Assembly (NCBI GenBank): GCA_907163375.1
Contig: CAJQUW010006345.1
Location: 620,001-684,000, forward strand
Length of the DNA stretch: 64,000 nucleotides
Source: Prostheceraeus crozeri
Lineage: Eukaryota; Platyhelminthes; Polycladida; Euryleptidae
Direction of reading: 5' to 3'
How positions within the stretch are numbered: the stretch's first letter is position 1; every line of letters starts with the position of its first letter. The position numbers were made by a program, and so were the translations under genes. The notes under the pieces are model-generated. The model had not been told where the DNA came from and searched no databases. It worked only from the letters and a program-made list of their open reading frames with translations. Below, piece after piece: positions 55,982-64,000 of the stretch.

Positions 55982-56150
55982 ATGGAGGTTTTCAGATCAA
56001 TTTGATTGTTAAGCTGACGAGCTCTTGAGACACAACATTCACTGAAGCAAAAGCTATTACACATTTGAAGCCAACAATCAATGGAAGACATGAATTACGC
56101 TGCTACAGTCTGTCCTCTCACTTTGATCACCTCACATTCAACAAACAACG
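55982..56150 (+). mobile_element. Second Penelope-like element, right part of the endonuclease
   Basis: Directly behind the GTAGT duplication a + frame reads FQINLIVKLTSS, then TTFTEAKAITHLKPTINGRH and ELRCYSLSSHF. The pattern EA-x2-I-x3-KPTIN-x2-EL is the usual C-terminus of a Penelope GIY-YIG domain, matching IAEAMTIKNLNPSLNNREEL in the first element. It is therefore the continuation of 50540-50792. Confidence 0.7.
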
Positions 56151-56574
56151 CAATTCTTGATATCATTCACTTCTTCATAAATCTTCACATCGAGTATGCA
56201 GACCGCCATTTGACCATCGACCGTAGGAATGTGCTGGATGCCGAAGGCACGACACGATGTACGAGGTTTAACTTTTAATTTTTACTTTGACCAACAAAAT
56301 TACTTCGAGTCAGATACTCGAAGGTGCAAAGGTATAAGGGCATAAAGGTGTTCGACAGTTACAATGTGACTAGCATGCTACTATAGTGACGATTATTTTT
56401 CGATTGCTTTGAACTCCAGAAATATTTGCAATATACATATTACCATATTCTTTTTCATTTACTTCTCATTGTCACGGCTGCACTTCGCCTCTGCTACGAC
56501 TGCAGGTTGCGCACCCCTGGTCTAGTATTTAAAAGAACGCTTTTCCATTCCGAAAAAAAATTCCAAAAAGAATA

Positions 56575-56949
56575 CTGATTGTGCAAATCAGGAGGAAAAG
56601 GAAATTGTGAAACAACAACAATAACTTATGAGATCGAGCGTGACAATTGTAAAGCAATATGTTGGTGAAACGTCGAAAAATTCAAGAAAAAGAGGTAATG
56701 AACACATCAAATAATTAAAGGAAAAAACAAGAATCATCTGTACTATGGAGACACTGTGAAAATCAGCATGAAGGAATAGAACAAAACTTCAACATGAACA
56801 TTACAGGAGTGCATCATGATAACGCAATGGAAAGGCAAATCGCAGAAGCCGCAATGACTATAAATATAAATGAACAAAACATGAAACTACTTCACAACAA
56901 AGAAGAATGGAACCAATCAAATTTACCAGCATCAACTCTTACACAGTAG
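56575..56949 (+). mobile_element. Third Penelope-like element fragment, GIY-YIG endonuclease
   Basis: Shifting + frames read GKGNCETTTITYEIERDNC, YVGETSKNSRKRGNEHIK, VLWRHCENQHEGIEQNFNMN, GVHHDNAMERQIAEAAMT and LHNKEEWNQSNLPASTL. The order (C..C, Y(V/I)GET, R..EH, W.HC...H, AxxRQIxEA, WN) is that of the Penelope/Neptune-type endonuclease, of a different lineage from the two copies above. Only the C-terminal part is present and it is broken. Confidence 0.75.
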
Positions 56950-57124
56950 GAGGATGCATGAAAGTGTATTGTGGCCAGTTTACTCAGAAATGTGCTATGT
57001 TGACTTCATTCTCTTTGACTTCACTATCTTTCCCCATTCACCCATGATATTTTTTAAAAATACTAGACACTCCCACATTTGATTTTAAAATCGTAGTCCT
57101 TGTTAGACGAGATCACTGTAAGTT

Positions 57125-57170
57125 AAAAATCTGATTGAGAAGGACGGTTCGCCGAAATATGTTGTAGAAA
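57125..57170 (+). ncRNA. Penelope-type 3' end with hammerhead-like hairpin
   Basis: ATCTGATTGAGAAGGACGG and TTCGCCGAAATATG: a CTGA box, then a hairpin GGACGGTTCGCC, then GAAA. This motif typically follows Penelope coding regions and lies about 180 bp behind the third fragment on the same strand. The CTGATTGA form departs from a functional hammerhead core, so it is probably a relic. Confidence 0.4.
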
Positions 57171-57436
57171 AGCAAAAGTTGATTATTATCTGCGTTTCGA
57201 AATAATAATTCAATTTTCTTTAATTAAAAAGTTATCTAAATCTTTCTTTACAATTTCAGTTCATATAGCTAGAAATTGAAAATAAGATAGAAAATGACAA
57301 TATTAGAGATGAGGAAGAATCGGACAATAAAGTCTCATCAAATGAAGCGAACGCATACAGAAATATAATCAAATAGGTATTCGATTTGTAGTCAAAAAAT
57401 ATAGGTCTACTGAGTATACTGACATCAACAGATTTT

Positions 57437-57599
57437 CCTTGAATAATAATAATAATAATAATAATACTTTATTCGTCAGTTACAAAGGGCGGTAATGACA
57501 GAGGCGGGGTGACAATATCATGAGTACATCGAAAATTTCACAAAACTGTTATTATACAAAGCAAGTCGCCTATTCAAAGGTCGTAAAATCCGTGAATGT
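57437..57599 (-). mobile_element. LINE 3' tail with (ATT)n end
   Basis: The + strand (AAT)n at 57440-57467 followed by ACTTTATTCGTCAG reads on the minus strand as CGAATAAAGTATTATTATT, a common 3' end of CR1/L2-type LINEs: a polyadenylation-like AATAAA then a short repeat. The body upstream (minus sense) is interrupted by the hAT element at 57608 and probably resumes at 60337; its coding part is not recognised. Confidence 0.45.
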
Positions 57600-57607
57600 C
57601 TCACACC

Positions 57608-60328
57608 CAGAGCTGGAAAAATTCCACTGAAATTTTTTAATTCCAATTCCAGAGCAGAAATTTCAATTCCAATTCCAGTCGAAACAGTTCAATTCAATTC
57701 CAATTCCAATTCCATAATGAGATTCAATTCCGATAATTGCATGACGCGTATTATGTTAATGTATCTAAAGTTTCCTCGCTTCAATCTAACCCATGTGCCC
57801 GTATCCTATCCTCGTTATTCCTGTATGCCGTTCCCTGCGTCGTTCCTATGTGCGTTCTCATGTTCATAGTTAATATTTCTTGTGTACATGTACATGTATA
57901 TATGTAGCCGGTCAGCCTACGCCATTTTCGTTTCGTAAACAAGATATTCAACATCTTGTGAAAAAGAGAAAAGAAAATTGACGGTCAGCAAAGAATAAAA
58001 CGCTGAGAGAGAGAGAGAGCATAGAAATTAACAGTACCATAGAAAGTCCTAGAATGGAAATTGCATGAAAATTATGGCACACGCCGGGGGAACTAAGTTG
58101 GGGCAAAACGCAAATTGTGCGAGCTGGTTTCCATGTTTTCTTATTTGTATTTATATTTATCAAGCCAAATTGCGATCTGGATTGCTGCCCCTTGTCCAAA
58201 GATCATACACAAAAGCAATAGTGAATTTACAAAATAATACGGCGACAGGATGACAAAGAAAGAAATCCTTTAAAACGTTCTGTACGTTCATCATTTCGAA
58301 ATATCGCTCCTATAATCTATCAAGAGTATAATCAAACACATATGCAACTTGTAATGTCGATTTACAGAGCATGTATTGGTCCAGCTTGAAATCAGAGGCC
58401 AAGAAATCTTAGAGCATTCATTTTACTTTAAATGGTTCCCCTGTTCACTAAATTTGAACAATTTTCAAAATCTTTGCATACTTTCGAATATCAGCTGCCA
58501 AAATATCATCACACTGTCATATAAATCATTTAGTGATCAATTGAAAAGTTCCAGCGACTATTCACTTATCTGAAAAATTTTTGTCGGTGAAGAAGCTTTC
58601 AATGTGTTTATTCGACAAAAGCGCTAGGTTTCTTAACCGTATGAAGGAGAAATCATCCTATGATTAGAATTTTTTCTATTGAATTCTTGAGATATTCTTA
58701 CAACCAGTGCACCGCACACTTTCAATTATGACTTTGTGGACCAATTTTTAATTCGAATTTTGAAAAACAGTTGTTAATGACTGCTGCAAATCGACACAAT
58801 ATACCAACCCAGGGAATAGTAGGCTATACCACATGAAAAAATGCCACCATCTCACTTAATATTATCTTCATAAAATCCTGCATTAATTTACTGCCAACAA
58901 CTTTCACAACCAACTTTCACAACCAACTTGGCAAATAGTTTGACTATGATACAATGTTTTAGATCGAATCTGATCTACAAACCATAGATTTTTCGATGTG
59001 CCATCATTGTACATAGGCAAGATATCAAACTTCCATTCTAGTGTACTATTATCTACTTCTATGAGAGAGAGATGCGAATAAATTTACTAAACTGACAGAA
59101 GAAAGAAATTCAATGTGCGAATAACGTGATTGTTGATGAAAGCAAAAACGACGATAAAAATGATATCATAAAAACTGATTAATGGTCCATGTTAAAAAAG
59201 AAGATTAAAAATTCCGTGATAAGAACGAAATGTGGTCGGGTCGAAAGCTAACGAGCAGAGATTAAAGGAAACTCTTTCAATTTTCAAAAGAAAGTGGATT
59301 TATCGTCAAGTGTCAAAAATTTGCATAAATCAGAGACGATGAGAAATTGAAACAACAGCAACTACCAACAACAACACATACGACATCTTCAGTAGCTATT
59401 AGAAGAACTCCGGGCTCTCGCGGTGTAACTTGACTACAGAAGTAACAAGTACAACTGCCTACCAGCGAACAACAACACAGTAGCGTATGCGGCAACACAT
59501 CAGCGAGCGCGATTGAAGATTGACGGTGTAAGTGACACTGATATTTATGATATTATTTTGGTATAAGTGAGTTCGATCGAATTGAAGTGAATTCAACATC
59601 AAGAAGTGAACTGCAAGTTTAAAGTTTTTCTTTTATCGTTGAGTATCGTATTTGTATAACTATAGTCTTGAAAATTAATATTGTCAATTGTTGTGATTGG
59701 AAGTTGAATAATATTTCATGTCATTGCCATTTTAATTGAATCATTAATTATTAGAATAATTTGTTGACACTGTCTATATTGTGATTTGAACTGACAGGCT
59801 GCCCTTTAATGCAGGGTTAATTTTCCTCTTTCCAAACCGATTGTTTTTCGTGTGTACAACAATTAAGTTAATCTCCAATTTTTGTGCCTATCTAATCAAT
59901 AACTAAATTCAACAATTGTTTTATTTTGATTAATTATCTTACATGATAAATAACTAGATAACAGATTGAACAAAGATGATTATCTTTTCATTGTCTGCTT
60001 AATTGCTGAATTAACATTGTCCGGGGGCTGTAGGCCCATCAAAGTCACAATTATCACCCTTTATTCAACAATAGAATAAAACTAGCTCTGTCGATCTATC
60101 TCTCTCTCTTATCTCTGCGTGCAGTTAACACAACGGCCGAATACTGTGATTTCAATTTTTGTACAAATAGATTTATCACAAGTCTATCGAAAAAGTGGAA
60201 TTGAGGTTTATCAAGGTCAATTCCAATTCCAGTAGATTTAAATATCGTCAATTCCAATTCCAATTCCGACGAAAAATGGAATTAATTCCGGGTCGGAATT
60301 AATTCCAATTCCGACTTTTCCAACTCTG
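57608..60328. mobile_element. Non-autonomous hAT element, 2721 bp
   Basis: Ends CAGAGCTGGAAAAATTCC (57608) and, inverted, GACTTTTCCAACTCTG (to 60328), flanked by a perfect 8-bp duplication CTCACACC (57600-57607 and 60329-60336). Both ends are filled with iterated AATTCCAATTCC units over 100 bp or more. The interior has no transposase. A GC-richer patch at 59340-59540 ends in GACGGTGTAAGTG, a donor-like site, and may be a remnant of a promoter and first exon. The first 11 bases of the right end, CAGAGTTGGAA, equal those of the hAT element at 2972. Confidence 0.88.
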
Positions 60329-60544
60329 CTCACACCACTTTGGTTTTTTCTCAATACAAAAAATTCAGATAAGGGATGATTTTCTTTCGCACATGAAATC
60401 GAACATTTGAATTGAATTGAAGTTGCAAAAATTCTGCATGATCTCTATACTGCACAAAACAAATTAGTCATAGAAAACATTGCTACAAAAGCAGACCTGC
60501 ACAACATTGAGTTCGGTCAGTGAAGACTTTTCAACTATAATGTA

Positions 60545-60869
60545 CAGTGCCGCTCAAAAGTTTGAGATATAAAAGTTTTGGGTATAAAATCTTGTTTTAT
60601 TGCTAAAAATCATAAAGCAACTAATGAGTTATCTTATAACTTTAAAGTTCAATGACTCCAAGACTGAAAGTTGTAGGCCTACTATAAGTCAATAGGCAGC
60701 ATGTGAAATACTAATATGTGTTACTAAGATTAGTGATCATGCTATAGAAACTGAAAATTTGTTACAAGATGAAAAAACAAAGTTATATGGTAACTCATTA
60801 GTTGCTTTATGATTTTTGGCAATGAAACAAGATTTTATACCATTGGTCTCAGACTTTTGAGCGGAACTG
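60545..60869. mobile_element. Tc1/mariner-type MITE, 325 bp
   Basis: TA-CAGTGCCGCTCAAAAGTTTG at the left and CAGACTTTTGAGCGGAACTG-TA at the right. Such CAGTxCCGCTCAAAA ends are typical of Tc1-like elements. Inverted similarity continues inside (AATCATAAAGCAACTAATGA and its mirror). No coding frame. Confidence 0.85.
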
Positions 60870-60934
60870 TATATTAGTTAATAATATCTATATTTTTAAA
60901 ACCCTTTGGAAAAATAAGCAGCAAGCAAAGTTGC

Positions 60935-61023
60935 AGAAATGCCAGTACAAAAATTTCTGAAGTATAAAATTTCGAAAAAAACTGGATATTTTGTTCTAAA
61001 TTAATTATTGTACTGGCATTTCT
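60935..61023. repeat. 89-bp inverted-repeat element with 16-bp arms
   Basis: AGAAATGCCAGTACAA at 60935-60950 and its exact complement TTGTACTGGCATTTCT at 61008-61023 enclose an AT-rich centre. It could be a small MITE or a hairpin-forming site. Confidence 0.6.
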
Positions 61024-63208
61024 TGAGTTGACAATACCTTTAATCCTTACTCTATGTTAGAGCGCAGCTAATCAACGTATACACAATACTAGCGGCTGGT
61101 CAACAGATGCCGGCTTTTCACACAATCATTCGCAACCAGTAGTCAAACTCAATGTTTCAGTAATTAACATGCTGTTGCGTCAGTGATGATCACGCTCGCA
61201 ACTATAAACATCAGATAATAGCGGCATCAATTAGGGGAAAGCAGTATTTTCGAGGAACATTGAACAAAATATAGAAGCTACTTTACAAGGAATGTATTCT
61301 TACTGAAGTAGTCCATGGATGAGACAACTCTTACACAGCGTTCACTTCACTAAGTGCATTTTGACCCAGAAAGTTTGGAGGACATAAATTTTTGGTTGAT
61401 TACTGATGACTTCGTATTGCTTTTTATTTCGTATTACCATATCATATTAAGAAGTACCGCATTCACTATTAAGATACATGTATATACCATTGATGAGTAA
61501 CTTAAACATTTCATTAATGTTTGAATAGGTCAGCTCAACACAAAGTTGGCCGACTCAACATTTCACTCATCTATTAAAGGGATAGCTATGTACAGCTTGC
61601 CAGTTATTGCATCTTCCAAAATCTCCGCAACTCTGAGACTGGAGACTCGAACTCCTGATGCATGAAGACCGACGCAAAACTAATCATTTGTGACATATCT
61701 GGTACTAAATTAAGACGTAGATCAATTACTGGAATAGTAAGAATGTCTTCGATCGAATAACTTCGATTTCCTGAAAAATGCGATAGGCCTATACGTGCAC
61801 ACATACACTTAATCTTCAATTATTTGCCGAGATTACTCATGTGCTTTCCGCTTGCCTATGTTTTCTTCAAATTACCCTGTAGAACAGAGATCCACAGTAC
61901 ATGAAACACAATATTTTTACACAAAGCGAGTTTTTGCTATGTTGAGTGCTTGGGAGTCTTACTTACACATCAAGGATATGAGTCTCCTTCGTGTAAGATA
62001 CGACTAGATTGCTCAATAAAACTCGGAAGACAAGCAAGACCGAGATAGGCAGAGCAACGAGTAAAAACACATTCTAAAGCATAGTTTCCACATAGAGAGA
62101 ATGGAATATGTGACATGATAATTGGCTAACTTGACGGAGGGAAAACCACAGTTCGACGTTGTTGTCTATTTGGTCACAGGCTTAACGCTTCGAACGCTAC
62201 TTCAGTCCTGTTCACGCCAACTTCGGTCTTGCTAATTATAGGTTGTAAAGTTAATTGAAATAGAACAATAAGCCCGAGACTAAAATGCAGGAATTGTGGT
62301 CGTCCTGAGTCATATTAATCGTTAGCAAAATTGGTCATAAATAAATAGATAATCAGCCCGCTGCAGACATTTTGGCTCTTGGACATACCCTTGAAAATTA
62401 TTACCAAATGTGAAAAAAAGACCACGTCATCAATACAGCAAAAAGTTTCTTCAACCGAAGGTCACATTGTACAAGAGATGTGTAGAAGAAGCTTTCGGTG
62501 TAACTTTCATCTTCAAATATGTAACTTTCGGTTGAAGAAAGATCTTTTCTGAATTGGTTGCGTAGATACCAACCGATGAATTCCATGGATAACAAAAAAC
62601 CACGTGTCTTAGGGAAACATATGGAAATTTCAAAATAGTCAAAGAAGTAAAACAATAGAACATGAAAATATAGTGTAGCTGTAATTATGGTGTTTGTTGA
62701 CCAGTTGAGGCCCTGTTGCTGATGTCCATCATGAAAAATTGAAAGAACTTTATTCCTTTTGGAAATACCCATAAGTAAGGAAAGTCAGCAGTCAATCATT
62801 ATGCACACTACAGTCTTTCAAGGAACATTCAAACATGAGATCTCATGTGAATTTGAACAATATGTGCTACGGTAACAGACATGAATCTGTCCTTTACTGA
62901 AGATGGAGCGCATTATTTTAAAATTTTTAATCAAATATTATCGGCTAAAACATTAGCCAAGGATTAGAATCTTGAATGAGAAACAAAATATTCCTAGAAC
63001 ATTCTATGAGAATGCAACACACCTGCCCAGCATTCCCTGCAAAATCATGAAGGAGTTTTTATTTGTTTGTCTACACGGATGAAATATAACATCCAATAGA
63101 ATACAATTTCAAATCATGACCAAGAGTTCACTCATAATTTAATGATGAATATGATTATCCGGTTGTGGATCATACACTGCCTGTGTGTTGTTCTTTGTTT
63201 GTGTACAG
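61024..63208. other. Spacer
   Basis: No gene recognised. A minus 123-codon frame at 62401-62772 overlaps a small inverted repeat (TTTCTTCAACCGAA at 62448 and TTCGGTTGAAGAAA at 62526), which makes it more likely a repeat than a gene. Confidence 0.4.
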
Positions 63209-63273
63209 ACATTCACAGAAACAGTTGTGAACAGCAATGCTCTGCAGCTAAATCCGGATTTAAAGGCCCCAAG
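63209..63273 (+). CDS. Possible internal exon of an unidentified gene
   Basis: 65 bases bounded by an acceptor with a T-rich tract (TTGTTTGTGTACAG) and a donor CCCCAAG|GTAAAT. One frame reads TFTETVVNSNALQLNPDLKA, another IHRNSCEQQCSAAKSGFKGP, which resembles the start of an EGF-like repeat (C-x2-x-C). The third frame has a stop. No neighbouring exon was identified in the window, so strand and frame are tentative. Confidence 0.25.
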
Positions 63274-63560
63274 GTAAATCCTGGATCATCTACATAATAT
63301 TAACATGAGATTATTAGCTCTACCCGGCATATATCCGAACTGCATTTCATCTACCTCCATCAGAGAGCATACACACAGCAATTAGCACATTACTGTATCA
63401 ATCATTAGGGACATCATCAACTTGTAGAACTGCTTCAACTCTTCGCCTCACTGGGGCCTCGCTCGGGTCCCTTCACAGTAGGATTCATATATAAGTCAAT
63501 AAATGTTTATTTCCAAATACTTTGGAAAACATGGAAAAAGATGGGGAATTAACAGGGGAA
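63274..63560. other. Spacer
   Basis: No feature recognised. Confidence 0.4.
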
Positions 63561-63569
63561 TTTCCTCAC

Positions 63570-63990
63570 ATTGGTTTGTTTCTTCTCTAGTCGCGTTGAT
63601 TTCCGCAAACCGAGTTTGAATGATGTCTGTTTTGAGCTCCCTAATCTCCTTATCATTTTCTTTCATCTGTAGTTCTTAGGTCTCAATCGATTTTAGGAGA
63701 TCCTCTCTTTCTCGCATGTGCTTTTTCTTTAGCTTTTCCATCTCGGCTTCATGACCGTGTTTTTGGCTGTTCTGTTGATTTTGATGTGATTCAATATGTT
63801 TTGAATGTCTGTAGGATAGCTGTTGTTTCACACGTGTACTTGCGCTTTGTTTTTAGATATTCAACAAATTCATAAGATGGATGGCTAGTACAACATGAAT
63901 GAAAGAGTATGTTACATTTATCGCAAACCACATGATGTCCAATTCAGATATCACACTTTTGCACACTCCACATCGTCGATCGCCTGATTC
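63570..63990 (-). pseudogene. PHD-finger plus coiled-coil sequence, probably LINE-associated, broken
   Basis: Entering from the right edge, the minus strand reads RRCGVCKSVI, then in a shifted frame GHHVVCDKCNILFHSCCTSH and KRKYTCE: C-x2-C...C-x2-C-x4-H-x2-C...C, a PHD-type zinc finger lacking its last Cys. It is followed by a charged coiled coil, HEAEMEKLKKKHMREREDLL and MKENDKEIRELKTDIIQTRF, with a stop near 63680 and a frameshift in the finger. PHD fingers joined to coiled coils are common at the N-terminus of CR1/Crack-type LINE proteins; a host PHD protein pseudogene is the alternative. Confidence 0.5.
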
Positions 63991-64000
63991 CGCTGGAAAT

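Noticed and set aside
62401-62772. 123-codon minus frame as a gene
   Set aside because: No motif, no splice or promoter cues, and it overlaps a local inverted repeat.

Overview
The window is AT-rich eukaryotic (metazoan) DNA. It holds one recognisable host gene, a troponin C split by long introns, in a landscape dominated by transposable elements. The troponin C keeps only its fourth EF-hand in canonical form and has a C-terminal half of molluscan type. Penelope-like elements, LINEs, hAT and Tc1/mariner elements and a Ty3/Gypsy element surround it. Together these suggest a lophotrochozoan marine invertebrate, most likely a mollusc; this is inference. There are no operons, CRISPR arrays, rRNAs or convincing intact tRNA genes. 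Layout. 1-16.2 kb: a MITE family with long inverted arms and TIR TAGTCCGGCAG (three copies plus an edge fragment), a 1.75-kb non-autonomous hAT element with a perfect 8-bp target duplication, and a 5'-truncated LINE at 10.6-12.8 kb. 18.6-22.1 kb: two mariner remnants, the first ending at an hAT MITE. 23.9-36.1 kb: the troponin C gene on the + strand (five exons seen, 152 codons), whose introns hold hAT elements, palindromes and tRNA-derived SINE pieces. 36.6-37.8 kb: a 1.2-kb foldback. 38.6-39.3 kb: an RTE-type LINE tail with 12-bp target duplication and (GAA)n end. 40.6-48.3 kb: a nested stack in which an old LINE (minus) is split by a Penelope-like element (minus, with 84-bp terminal repeats), itself invaded by an old, reduced Gypsy element and by a MITE. 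48.5-49.8 kb: a possible small secreted-protein gene and a LINE C-terminus. 50.5-56.2 kb: a second Penelope-like endonuclease domain (+) split by a young, whole-looking Ty3/Gypsy element (minus) with 195-bp LTRs differing at one base. 56.6-57.2 kb: a third Penelope-like endonuclease fragment. 57.6-60.3 kb: a 2.7-kb non-autonomous hAT element. 60.5 kb: a Tc1-type MITE. 63.2 kb: a possible host exon. 63.6-64 kb: a minus-strand PHD-finger plus coiled-coil sequence entering from beyond the window. The strongest observations are the exact insertion boundaries, which give a relative history of at least three layers, and a shared design among the hAT elements: 8-bp duplications and ends packed with short iterated motifs. 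I found no convincing new multi-gene system; the unexplained items are listed as such.
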